A DNA stretch of 64,000 bases from Amia ocellicauda (taxonomy: Eukaryota; Chordata; Actinopteri; Amiiformes; Amiidae): contig NC_089863.1 of assembly GCF_036373705.1 (NCBI RefSeq), positions 3,039,444 to 3,103,443 on the forward strand, read 5' to 3'. The first letter of the stretch is position 1. Every line of letters starts with the position of its first letter. The notes below the pieces were generated by a model. It worked only from the letters and a program-made list of their open reading frames with translations. It was not told the DNA's origin and made no database searches. This document shows, piece by piece, positions 57,413-64,000 of this stretch. Both the position numbers and the translations under genes were made by a program.

Positions 57413-59927
57413 TCGGTTAGTGAAGTAGGGCCCAGATACGGATGACAGCGGTTGAGCGATGGAAGGAATCTGACCGATGTTGCAGGCGGTGTGTTTCTCA
57501 GCGCGGCTGAAACAGAACAATTAGAGAGACTGAGAGAGGGAAGGAGAAGCATGGGTTTAATAACTCCACTCTCCCTCTCTCCCTCTCTCTCTCCCCCTCT
57601 CTTCTCCATCTCTTTCTCTCCCCTGGCTATTGACTTATTAAAAACCAGAGGAAGAGAAATGCAAAACAACACCCCCCTCCCCACAAATCAAAGAAAAAGA
57701 AAATTGACAGTCCAGTCCAGCAGGGTCTCTGGTCCTGAGAGACACAGTCCAGTCCAGCAGGGTCTCAGCCCTGGTCCTGAGAGACACAGTCCAGTCCAGC
57801 AGGGTCTCAGCCCTGGTCCTGAGAGACACAGTCCAATCAGGGGAGAAGGATAGTGAAGCAAGGGAAGAGAAGGGAAGGGGGGAGTGTGCAGGAGAGAGAT
57901 CACTATAGGCTTCAGAGAGTTGAATAGTATCTGACTTTCTCTCTCTCTCTTTCTCTGTCTCTCTCTCTGTCCATCCCTCCCAGGTCCACACGGTCCTGTT
58001 CTCAAGCCCCCCAAGCCAGGACCTGACCAGAACCTAGTTCGACCCAACAGGGTCAACGGCCAGGACGCAACCACAGGTACTGACCCGAGAGAGAGAGAGC
58101 ATTTTACGTACCTTTGACTAGCATAGGGGAGAGATGGAGGAGAGAGATAGAATATAGGAGGCAGCCTTCCTCCGCTCTCCCTCATTCCCTCTCTCTGTCT
58201 TTTTATCCCCCCTCGGAGCCCAGGCCTACAGAGTAAGCATTTCCTTCTAATGACCTGGGAGGGCAAGGGATTGTGGGAGCAAAGCAATGACTGAGAGAGA
58301 GAGAGAAAGGGGGAGAGAGGGAGCAATCTTCAGCCTCAGTTTAAAAGAATTATGAGTCTAATTTGTTGTGTAGTGTCTTCCTCTCGTCCCCTCACTGCCC
58401 TGTGTGTTTTAGAGGTGTGTTTTTATCTGCCTCTCCCTGGGACTGATTTCTACCCAGAAGGCCTTGCACCAGCCAACTGCCCGACTGACACCGACCCGGT
58501 CCCTTACAAAGACGTGCAAACACAGCCGTAGCATCACAGCCACCCCCACTACAGGTCCACTCTCATTTACCCACCATGTTCCGCTTTCTGGAAAATTTGG
58601 CGGATGAACGAATTTGGCGGATTAGTGAGAGAACACGCCTCATGCATGCATGTAATCTGTTAAGAGGGGGAGATAATGTGTACATCATGTTATCAGAACC
58701 TAGAGGGGCCATGTTAATTGACGATTCGGTTGTTGGTGCTGCCGATGGGGGGTTTACATGTGTGCGTGAGTTTTTTATCTTTTCAGTCGGAGGTTATTAT
58801 GTTACTTGTTGGGTGTTTTTTGTACACTTGAGTGTGTGCCATTGTGATTACTGTTTGGTTTATAGTAAACACTTTAGTTTGGAGTTGTATCATGTTTTTA
58901 TCTGACTGTATTTAACCTCTCCATTCACTGAAGTATTGTTAACACAGCCGTCACGTTATATTGCTGCTATTGTCTGTGATTACCGAGAGATTTAATTAAA
59001 AGTTATTATTTTATCGTATGCAAGAGTGAACTTTCGATGACTAGTAAATACGAGTTCTGAGGTTCAGACCTCTTTTGCGGAGGGCAGTTAACGAATTGAT
59101 GAATTAACAAGACTTTTTTTTAATGGGAATTAATTAGTTCTTGGCAATTTTTGGGAGAATTGCGAATTTGGCGGATAAACAAGTCTTTTTTAAAATGGGA
59201 ATGAATTCGTTCTTGGCGATTTTTGGCGGAATTGCGAATTTGGCAGATAAACAAGTTTTTTAAGGGAAATTAATTAGTTCTTGGCGATTTTAGGTGGAAT
59301 TGTGAATTTGGCATATAAACAAGTCTTTTTTTTAATGGGAATTAATTCTTTCTTGGCGATTGTTGGCGGAATTGCGGAACTTGGCTGGTAACTGAGAGAG
59401 GACTGGAGCCAGTGCTGTGGGGACTACAATATAGTATTGTATTGTGTAGTCTAGTGTAGTTTGGGCTCCTGTCTGTCCTAGTTTGGCCACTCGGGGCCTG
59501 TTCTTCAGTCCTCCCAGCGCAGGCAGACACGGTGGCAGTGGAGTGGTTCGCCATGTGTGTGTTAGAGACGGGGAGGGGGCTGTAGATTTGAATTGATGAT
59601 GTTCTGTATTGTTCTGCCGTCCCAGGCGACTGGCTATATTGAGATATAGGGATGCAGAGAGAGAGGTAGAGGGAGAGGGAGAGAGAGAAAAAGATGTTGG
59701 GTTTAATTAGGAATCCAGGGAGGGGAGGGGAGGGAGGTGATTTATGTGTCCTGAATAGCAAGAGAGGAAGAGAGAGGGAGGGAGGGAGGCGGAGAAGAGA
59801 GGAGAGGTAGGAGAGGGGGAGCAGGGGTGGAGGAGTGGGGGAGGTAAAGGAGTGAGGGAGGGAGAGGGGGAAGGTGGAGAGGGACTGCAGAGGAGGGGGA
59901 GAGAAAGTTTGAGTGGAGTGAGGAAGC

Positions 59928-59977
<50 letters not shown>

Positions 59978-61083
59978 GAGTTTCCAGTACAAATCTTGTT
60001 TCTACTGTCTCTCCCTGTGTCTCCCTCTGTTTTTCTGTCTCCCTCTGTGACTCTTTCTTTCTCTCTCCCTCTGTCTCTCCCTCAGTGTCTCCCCCTGTTA
60101 TTCTGTCTCCCTTTGCATCTCTTTCTGTCCCTCAGTGTCTCCCTCAATGTCTCCCTCTGTTTCTCTCTGTCTCCCTCTCTCTCTCTCTCTATTTGTCTCC
60201 CTCTGTCTGTCTCTGATTCTCCCTCTGTATCTCTGTTTCTCTGTATAAGTGTCTCCCTCTTTGACTCTCTCTGTTTCTCGATCTTCCCTCTGTGTCTTCA
60301 TCCGTGTCTCCCTCTGTTATTCTGTCTCCCTTTGTATCTCTCTGTCCCTCATTGTCTCCCTTCATGTCTCCCTCTCTTTTTCTGTCTCTCTCTCTGTCCC
60401 TCCGTGTCTCCCTCCGTTTCTCTTTCTCTCACTCTCTCTCCATTTCTTTGTGTCTCTGTTTCTCCCTTGGTGTTTCTCTGTGTGTCTCTGTGTCTCACTG
60501 TTTTTCTCTGTCACTATCATCTCCCTCTCTCTCTCTCTCTTTCTCTTAATTGAATTTAATTCCATAAAGCTTTATTAGCATGACTAATTGACATCAGGAT
60601 TGCAATAGCATGACAGACGTGCTCTCTCTCTCAGGCAACAGCACCCATCCCAGCGGAGGACGGGGCGCCGGCAGCGGCGGTGGGGAGGGGGCCGGCGGCG
60701 AGAACGGGCCCCTCCCACCCTCTAACATCCCCATCATCGCGGGGGCGGCGGGGGGCTCGGCCTTCCTGCTCCTCATCGCCACTGTGATCGGCGTGGTGTG
60801 CTACCGCCGGCGGCAGGCCAAGCACTCCGACAGCCACCACCCCCCGCTGTCCCTGTCCACCCTGACCAGCCCCAAGCGCGGCGGCCTGGCGGGGCTGGGG
60901 GGTGGCGGCGGCGGGGGCAACAACAACGGCTCGGAGCCCAGTGACATCATCATCCCCCTGCGGACTTCGGACAGCGCCTTCTGCCCGCACTACGAGAAGG
61001 TGAGCGGCGACTACGGACACCCTGTGTACATCGTGCAGGAAATGCCCCCCCAGAGTCCCGCCAACATCTACTACAAAGTATGA
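25394..61083 (+). CDS. efnb3: Ephrin-B3, transmembrane Eph receptor ligand, 352 aa
   Basis: Model: join(25394..25521, 40454..40749, 56809..56901, 57984..58076, 60635..61083); all phases agree (353 codons). Signal peptide about 1-29 (hydrophobic [13 protein letters not shown]). Ephrin ectodomain about 32-170, with [44 protein letters not shown] and [11 protein letters not shown], and four cysteines (64, 95, 107, 159). A Pro/Gly-rich stalk with one NST glycosylation site (205), a membrane segment about 236-258, then a glycine-rich tail. The C-terminus [20 protein letters not shown] holds the conserved tyrosines (323, 330, 335) for reverse signalling, and YYKV is the PDZ ligand. The tail and stalk match EFNB3 better than EFNB1/2. 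Ephrin-B3 guides axons, notably midline repulsion of corticospinal fibres in mammals. The gene spans 35.7 kb, far longer than the roughly 6 kb I recall for human, because of repeat-filled introns. Confidence 0.96.
26255..26480. repeat. 42-bp minisatellite, first of three dispersed arrays
   Basis: About five copies of GGGTCTCAGCCCTGGTCCTG followed by AGAGACACAGTCCAGTCCAGCA. The same unit forms arrays at 38148-38306 and 57706-57838, all in EFNB3 introns. Confidence 0.95.
28685..28915. promoter_or_regulatory. Candidate noncoding regulatory island in EFNB3 intron 1
   Basis: A 230-bp stretch of ordinary complexity between simple repeats, dense in homeodomain-type cores (ATTAATCGG, CATTAATAATG, GTTAATTCG, CGTTAATTACG), with an E-box CAGCTG and ACAAAACATTT. 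Composition and setting resemble vertebrate conserved noncoding elements. Conservation cannot be tested here. Confidence 0.3.
29188..29222 (+). repeat. Fragment of a dispersed repeat (CTTTATTGGCATGA type)
   Basis: TCAAATTCAAATTCAAAACA followed by AGCTTTATTGGCATGAGA. Related pieces occur at 48763-48786 (reverse strand, GTCATGCCAATAAAGCTC) and 60543-60606. The motif is frequent in fish genomes, and all three copies here adjoin simple repeats. Confidence 0.6.
29225..30476. repeat. Pyrimidine-rich minisatellite in EFNB3 intron 1
   Basis: About 1.25 kb of alternating units CCCTGTGTTTCTCTCCTCTC and TCTCCTCTCT, with CCTGTGTATCTC, CCATGTGTCTC and CCATGTTTCTTC variants. A block with the order CCATGTGTC, CCATGTTTCTTC, CTCTATCTCC recurs near 29390 and 29640, showing duplication of longer segments. 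The sense strand is almost free of adenine. The long reading frames over it (up to 617 codons) are artefacts. Confidence 0.95.
31713..31790 (+). repeat. Dispersed TATAG / GGGCCCAGAC repeat, copy 1
   Basis: (TATAG)n followed by GGGCCCAGACTAGAGCCAGC and ACTGTG. Related copies occur at 42020-42150, 50294-50380 (inverted) and 59399-59470; a bare (TATAG)n lies at 36064-36101. Confidence 0.7.
33230..36035. repeat. 2.8 kb CTGAGTCTATA minisatellite in EFNB3 intron 1
   Basis: Units CTGAGTCTATACAGTA, CTGAGTCTATACTGTA, CTGCACTGAGTCTATA and GTCTACTGAGTCTATA (16 to 21 bp) alternate in an irregular order. The units are partly self-complementary (AGTACT, TATA, ACAGTA/TACTGT), so single strands can form many hairpins. 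One short segment is inverted (35229-35283). Confidence 0.97.
35229..35283. repeat. Perfect inverted repeat inside the minisatellite
   Basis: Left arm 35229-35250 (CTATACTGTAGTCTACTGAG...) and right arm 35262-35283 are exact reverse complements over 22 bp, with an 11-base loop. One repeat unit has been inverted within an otherwise unidirectional array. Confidence 0.95.
36185..36285. promoter_or_regulatory. Candidate noncoding regulatory island
   Basis: Ordinary sequence between two (CT)n tracts, with GTAATTGATCGGAATC, CGTTAATTGTTCATGATTG and ACTAATTGGCTCCAATCC: several homeodomain-type TAATTG cores and a CCAAT-type motif in 100 bp. Function is inferred from composition only. Confidence 0.25.
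38148..38306. repeat. 42-bp minisatellite, second array
   Basis: About four copies of the unit described at 26255-26480, nearly identical to it. Confidence 0.95.
39000..39440. repeat. Purine-rich sequence with an approximately 207-bp duplication
   Basis: GAAGGCAGCAATTGAAGGGT plus TAGGAGA and CACTTTGGAAAG occur in the same order at 39074-39130 and 39281-39337, about 207 bases apart, in a setting of GAGAGGGA. Two long copies and a partial third are visible. The sense strand is purine-rich, the opposite of the arrays at 27.8-33 kb. Confidence 0.85.
40190..40412. repeat. TACTGAGAGTCTGGACTGGA minisatellite
   Basis: About ten irregular copies of TACTGAGAGTCTGGACTGG of 15-30 bp, ending some 40 bases before the acceptor of EFNB3 exon 2 at 40453. 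Confidence 0.9.
42020..42150 (+). repeat. Dispersed TATAG / GGGCCCAGAC repeat, copy 2
   Basis: GGAGCAGCACTGTTTGGACT followed by GTAGTATACTATAGTATAG, then GGGCCCAGACCGGAGCAGCG followed by CTGTGGGGACTGTAGTATAG. The GGAGCAGC(A/G)CTGT...GACTGTAGTATA module is itself duplicated here. Confidence 0.75.
42838..43745. repeat. TCTCTGTGTGTCTCTGCGTG minisatellite
   Basis: About 0.9 kb of GTGTGTCTCTCT and GTGTCTCTGCGT units of variable length. The left third is enriched in TGTCTTT(C/T)GCTGTGTGTC. No adenine occurs for long stretches on the sense strand. Long open frames (up to 373 codons) are artefacts. Confidence 0.95.
44046..46627 (-). mobile_element. 5'-truncated Tx1/L1-type LINE with perfect 15-bp target duplication
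   Basis: The target sequence TTATAATAGCAGTAA is present at both borders: 44031-44045 and 46628-46642. Between them lie 2,582 bases: the 3' part of ORF2 (46627-44602, minus strand), then about 0.55 kb of AT-rich 3' UTR ending with AATAAACAGTAT on the minus strand. There is no poly(A) tail. The 5' break falls in the reverse transcriptase domain, so endonuclease and ORF1 are missing. The exact target duplication and uninterrupted frame point to a young insertion in EFNB3 intron 2. Confidence 0.93.
44602..46627 (-). pseudogene. LINE ORF2 fragment: reverse transcriptase and C-terminal zinc motif
   Basis: About 674 codons from the truncation point to the TGA at 44602-44604. Seen: [12 protein letters not shown] (start of the RT region), [28 protein letters not shown] with the first catalytic Asp, [13 protein letters not shown], and AYMDDVAVV with the catalytic pair in the form YMDD where YADD is more usual. 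Then VLGITID, a thumb-like stretch, and [20 protein letters not shown], a C-terminal Cys/His motif usual in L1/Tx1 elements. The first 30 codons of the reading frame (from ATG 46716) are flanking host DNA, so the frame has no native start. No internal stops are present. Clade assignment (Tx1/L1) is from memory of these motifs. Confidence 0.85.
48350..48620. promoter_or_regulatory. Candidate noncoding regulatory island in EFNB3 intron 2
   Basis: GAATTAATAAAATTAATCAA, GAGTATTTATTAATTTCTGA, ATACATTAACGAGG and CAGTCATTAATGTGCAGTTA in 150 bp, next to CAGCTGGCGCGGGG. Dense homeodomain-type cores in non-repetitive sequence, flanked by purine repeats. Inferred from composition. Confidence 0.3.
49230..49700. 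repeat. TGCCCCCTCCATCCCTCTCT minisatellite
   Basis: About fifteen irregular copies of CTCTCTGCCCC(T/C)TCCATCC, with variants TGATCC and TCTATCC. Pyrimidine-only over long stretches. Confidence 0.9.
50294..50380 (-). repeat. Dispersed TATAG / GGGCCCAGAC repeat, copy 3
   Basis: TCCAGCACTGGGCCCTATAC, then ACTATACTGTATTATACTAC, then ATAGTGCCCACAGCGCTGCT and CCAGTC: the unit of copies 1 and 2 in reverse orientation, with both flanks preserved. Confidence 0.75.
50795..51248. repeat. CAGT-type array 1
   Basis: GTCAGTCAGTGTGTCAG units with GACGGACAG inserts. A block around GATAGTGTATAAGTCCGTGT is duplicated (50870 and 50980), about 112 bases apart. Confidence 0.95.
51249..52231. other. 1 kb non-repetitive block between CAGT arrays
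   Basis: AT-rich unique sequence that starts and stops abruptly inside CAGT-type repeats, as if inserted. The flanks share only TGTC. No terminal inverted repeats, poly(A) tail or recognisable protein were found. A 114-codon minus-strand frame (51343-51687) shows no family I know. It may be an unrecognised element or simply the original intron. Confidence 0.4.
52232..52900. repeat. CAGT-type array 2
   Basis: (CAGT)n interrupted by GTGT, GAGT, GTAT and rare GGTC. Higher-order blocks of CAGTGTATCAGTGTGTCAGT recur. Confidence 0.97.
53455..53885. repeat. CAGT-type array 3, diverged
   Basis: The same TCAGTCAGTGTGTCAGTG motif with many substitutions (CAGTGCGTCC, CAATCTGTC, TATCAGTCAG). It is older or less homogenised than array 2. 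Confidence 0.9.
54325..54590. promoter_or_regulatory. Candidate noncoding regulatory islands
   Basis: Two non-repetitive stretches (54325-54425 and 54515-54590) separated by a (GT)n tract and pyrimidine-rich sequence: CAATAAAACCTAATGTGACC, CAAATGAAATACAAATAAAG, and AGGTTAATTAAGCAATTGGC. Homeodomain-type cores in an otherwise simple-sequence intron; inferred from composition. Confidence 0.25.
56902..57983. repeat. EFNB3 intron 3: TGTC-type simple sequence, (GT)n and third 42-bp array
   Basis: GTCTGTCTGCCTCTC-type repeats at 57058-57300, (GT)n at 57369-57412, pyrimidine tract at 57565-57625, and the 42-bp minisatellite at 57706-57838 (three copies, the first shortened). Nothing else is recognised. 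Confidence 0.9.
59088..59390. repeat. Four tandem copies of an approximately 70-bp unit with GGCGATTTTTGGCGGAATTG core
   Basis: AAACAAGTCTTTTTT, ATGGGAATTAATTAGTTCTT, then GGCGATTTTTGGCGGAATTG and CGAATTTGGCGGAT repeat at about 59108, 59178, 59250 and 59318, with 10-20% divergence. The motif AATTTGGCGGAT also occurs twice near 58590-58620, at the left end of the block, suggesting one element with repeated ends. Confidence 0.85.
59399..59470 (+). repeat. Dispersed TATAG-type repeat, copy 4
   Basis: GACTGGAGCCAGTGCTGTGG followed by GGACTACAATATAGTATTG and TAGTCTAGTGTAGT: the GGAGC(A/C)(G/A)..CTGTGGGGACT module of the other copies with a decayed (TATAG)n. Confidence 0.6.
60543..60606 (+). repeat. 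CTTTATTAGCATGA dispersed repeat fragment
   Basis: TTAATTGAATTTAATTCCAT followed by AAAGCTTTATTAGCATGACT; related to the fragment at 29188. It ends about 30 bases before the exon 5 acceptor of EFNB3, so it may include the branch region. Confidence 0.55.
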
Positions 61084-62870
61084 GGACCGGCCCTCGGGGG
61101 TCCGAGTCCTGCCGCCCTCCCCCAACTGCACCGGCTCTCTCACCCCGCCGCCCCCCACGCCAGGCGAGAAAACGAACAGAGACCACTTTATTTTTCTGGT
61201 CCCTCCCCACCCGCTCTCCGTCTCAATCCCCTCATATTCTCAGTGTTGTAGGAGCTGTGTAACAAAATCACTATGGACACGACTGTTATAGAGTGCGTGT
61301 GCGTGTGCGTGTGCGTGGGATACGGAGAAGGAATGACACGAAGAGGAAGAGAAGAGGAAAGACCGTATTATTATTTTAATTATTGTATTCTCTTTGTTTT
61401 CATTTGTCTTTTTTGTTCTGTTTTTTCCGTTGTCGTTTATTTTTTTTACGGAGAATTGTGATGCACAGTCCAGTAGTTTGTATATATGGGCAAATATATT
61501 TGTTTGGCTCAGATCTGGGGGTTTTGTTCTTTTTGTTCTTTTCTCCCTCCTTCCTTCTCCTCCACCTCCTTCCTCCTTTTCCCCCTCTTCCTACCTCTCT
61601 CTTTCTCCTCCCCGATCTCCTCCCATATAATCACCCTCTTCCTTTTCCCCTCCTTCTCTTCCCTCACCCTCCCTCAGCCCTCCCTCCTCTCCCTCCATTC
61701 CAATTTCTCTCCTCCCTCTCCCTCACTCATGTTTATTTCTGTTTTTTAGAACACATTTCACTTTTAAATGTGATTGAATCTGTCCTGTGTGGGACAGGAA
61801 GACTGTCTGCCATCCCTTCCTCCCTCCATCTCAGCTCCTCCCTCCACCTCTATCTCTCTCGTCTCCTTCCTCCCTGTATATTGCTTTTGCAGAACCTGTA
61901 GGTTAGGAGTTAAGAGTATTAAAACCTGGTTTCTAATCAGGGTTTCGTTTAATATATATATATCTATTTCTTGTGTGGTGCTACTGAATATAAACAGACA
62001 TTTTCACACTGAGACACACACACACAACCAGACTGCAGACAGACAGACACACACTCATGTATACACACGTGTCACAGATAGACACACGCACACGCACACA
62101 CAGCCATGCTCACAATGACACACACAATTGTCCAGGAGGAGCCTGAGGAGGAGGAAGAAGGGAAATCAAGGATGAGGACAACAAAAAGAAAAAAGAAGAG
62201 GAGAGGGATTTGACTGCTCCTTTTCCAAACGGGATTATGTTTTTCTCTGCGGGATTTTCGGGAGTAAAGGACTCTTGACAGGAGCTCTTGGATGGACAAG
62301 GGGATCTCTGGGTAATCTCAGAATGGATCTGGGCGCGGTCGGCAGGAGCGCGTGATTTTGGACACACTGACTCTTGCTCTCTGCTTGTGGGACATTTTAT
62401 GGATGTCTTTTGGTGTCCAGACCTACACAACCCAGACACACAAAGACACGCGGACGCACAGATACACACACACACCTGTAGATGCACACGGACACACACA
62501 CACACACACTGTCACTGTCTCTCTGTGACATACACATTCTCTCTCCCTCACACACACACACTGTGTTTGTTCTGCCCGTATCTTGCATCCAAGCACCAAC
62601 AAGAGACTGTGGGGGGTGGAAATGCAGCCTTGTTTAAAAAGTAAGACAAAAACGAGAGAAAAACAAAGAAGAAAAATGTACATTGTGGATTTATTGTTAT
62701 TTTTTTGGGTTGTTCTCCCCGTTCATCTCCGTGTTTATTTTATTTCAATTTCTTATTCTCCATACCAGATGTGTTTCCGTTACTGATGGCTGGGTTGGGG
62801 GATTCAAAATGCGTTTACTATTTATTATTGTTATTATTCTTATTAAATCAATTCAGTGTTAGGAGAACTT
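61084..62870 (+). other. efnb3: Probable EFNB3 3' UTR
   Basis: Sequence after the TGA at 61081-61083 changes from GC-rich to T-rich. Variant poly(A) signals ATTAAA occur at 61918-61923 and 62842-62847. Simple tracts: pyrimidine-rich 61540-61740 and (CA)n 62010-62100, 62460-62510 and 62548-62562. No other coding sequence is recognised. Confidence 0.5.
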
Positions 62871-63582
62871 GCCGTGCTTCTTTAGGGAGGCAGTGTGTCC
62901 AGGGGTCAGAGGTCATGGGGTGCGAGAGTGGGTGGCAGGACGACTGCACACACACACACACAGACATACAGACACACACACACACATATACACAAACAGA
63001 TGCACTCAGAAAGACCTCGGACACACTGACATTCCCTCCTCCTTCCAGTAGAACTAATGTGTCACAAACACAATCAACACACAACAGCACAAGGGGCAAA
63101 CTCTGATTGAGACCTGGATCTTTCCTATATCGATACACACAGTTTCAGTAACTGAACAGAAACCACGACACGTCTGCTTTTGTCCGTCCTGAGTTTCTTA
63201 TTGGCTCGTTGAGGGTCCGGGACCGACGTCAGCCTTGCGCTACACACAGTGAGTGATGTGGTGTGTTGCATTGTGGGATTGTACTGTGTGTGTACTGTGT
63301 GTGAGGACTACACTCACCACAGACTGTGGACAAGGATTGGTAGTGTAAAGCACCATTAAACTCATATCTGATTATAGTTGTACAGTATCTTGCCCCCACC
63401 CCCCCACCCCTGCAGTGTGTGGACTGTGTGAGATCAGGTGTCTGTTGTCTCGCTGTACCCCCCCCCCCCCCGATAAACAATACAAGCCTGATTGGAGAAC
63501 GATACACATTTGTTGACTTTATATATTAAAAAAGAAATGCCAAACAACAAAACTCTTCAGCACTCCGATTGCATCATTTGTG

Positions 63583-63613
<31 letters not shown>

Positions 63614-63887
63614 CGCTGATACGCACGGTCTAGTGTCGGTGCACATCCGTATCAACACAACGGACACCCCTCAGCGCCCGACCTCTGACCTTTGACCCAA
63701 CCGGACCCACTTCCTGGCCCTAATTAATCAATTAGTCTTTAGTAATTAAATTGAGTTGAATTAGTGGAACACAAACACACACACACACACACAGAGGCAC
63801 AGACTCACAGACAGACACACACTCTCTCCCTTTCTCTCTCTCCGAGTTTCTTTTTGCACCTCTATTCCCCTTTCAGCGGTGTCGGGG
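62871..63887. other. Intergenic sequence downstream of EFNB3
   Basis: (CA)n at 62945-62995, a C-run at 63460-63471, (GT)n at 63593-63613 and (CA)n at 63773-63793. An island at 63715-63770 (CTAATTAATCAATTAGTCTT, AGTAATTAAATTGAG) is rich in homeodomain-type cores. No gene is visible. Confidence 0.6.
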
Positions 63888-63900
63888 GTTGCTAGGCAAC
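63888..63900 (-). promoter_or_regulatory. Perfect RFX X-box, probable promoter of the next (ciliary) gene
   Basis: On the minus strand GTTGCC-T-AGCAAC fits GTNRCC-N(0-3)-RGYAAC at all positions. It lies in moderately GC-rich sequence near the window edge. In human the gene after EFNB3 is DNAH2, an axonemal dynein heavy chain, and X-boxes are typical of such promoters. The gene itself would be outside the window. Confidence 0.55.
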
Positions 63901-64000
63901 GGTAACAATGACCTCACCGTCGGCTCAGCTGTGATGATGAGTGTGAAACACACCTCCCTCCGACACCTCTCTCTCTCTCTCTCAGTCTCTTTGCCCCTGT

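Larger units (their letters stand above)
58077..60634. other. efnb3: EFNB3 intron 4, overview
   Basis: 2.6 kb. From 58560 to 59390 an AT-richer block of different composition, with a 70-bp tandem repeat at its right end. Then a TATAG-type dispersed repeat (59399-59470), purine-rich sequence (59640-59930), (GA)n 59932-59974, an irregular CTCTGTCTCCCTCTGT array (60005-60545) and a CTTTATTAGCATGA repeat fragment (60543-60606). Confidence 0.8.

Noticed and set aside
58576-58905. 109-codon plus-strand frame in EFNB3 intron 4
   Set aside because: No family resemblance, unusual composition, and it lies in a probable repeat block; not supported as a gene.
1-64000. tRNA, rRNA or other structural RNA genes
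   Set aside because: No cloverleaf-like block with A and B boxes and no rRNA core was recognised by eye; a covariance-model scan would be needed to exclude small RNAs.

Overview
The window reads as nuclear DNA of a vertebrate, most likely a ray-finned fish. Genes are split by spliceosomal introns with good GT/AG junctions. The gene families (GIMAP GTPases, WRAP53, ephrin-B3) are vertebrate, and the mobile elements (DD36E Tc1, hAT derivatives, a CR1 tail with a TTATG-type end, a Tx1/L1-type LINE) are typical of fish. The species cannot be named from sequence alone; a non-teleost such as a gar, bowfin or sturgeon relative would fit, but that is a guess.

Layout. 1-8.7 kb: two GIMAP-like GTPase genes head to head, the left on the minus strand (coding exons 3064-2998 and 2608-1617), the right on the plus strand (exons 5237-5258 and 7872-8554). 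The 2.2 kb between them is largely transposon-derived. The single intron of the right gene is almost entirely a 36-bp minisatellite of about 2.4 kb, which explains the giant false reading frames there. 9.5-15 kb: WRAP53 (telomerase/Cajal-body WD40 protein), 11 coding exons, 545 residues. 15.5-18.5 kb: a six-exon coiled-coil gene of 376 residues that resembles the poorly characterised C6orf163 family. 20.4-21.7 kb: an apparently intact Tc1-type transposon with perfect terminal repeats. 24.2-62.9 kb: EFNB3 (ephrin-B3), five coding exons, 352 residues, with introns of 14.9 and 16.1 kb packed with micro- and minisatellites, a young 5'-truncated LINE with a perfect 15-bp target duplication, and several islands of ordinary sequence that may be regulatory. 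62.9-64 kb: intergenic, ending in a perfect RFX X-box.

Relation of the genes. WRAP53 followed by EFNB3 on the same strand matches human 17p13.1, where DNAH2 (axonemal dynein) comes next; the X-box at 63888-63900 fits the promoter of such a ciliary gene just beyond the window. Differences from the human order are the coiled-coil gene between WRAP53 and EFNB3, and GIMAP-like genes where TP53 would be the immediate neighbour of WRAP53. The exon models were built by hand; in every multi-exon model the splice phases agree and the frame stays open.

No clearly new multi-gene system is visible. The most rewarding items are the coiled-coil gene with its X-box and a fourfold-duplicated splice donor, the intronic GIMAP minisatellite, precisely bounded mobile elements (LINE, DD36E Tc1, two hAT derivatives, a fold-back MITE), and an inverted segment inside a 2.8 kb minisatellite.
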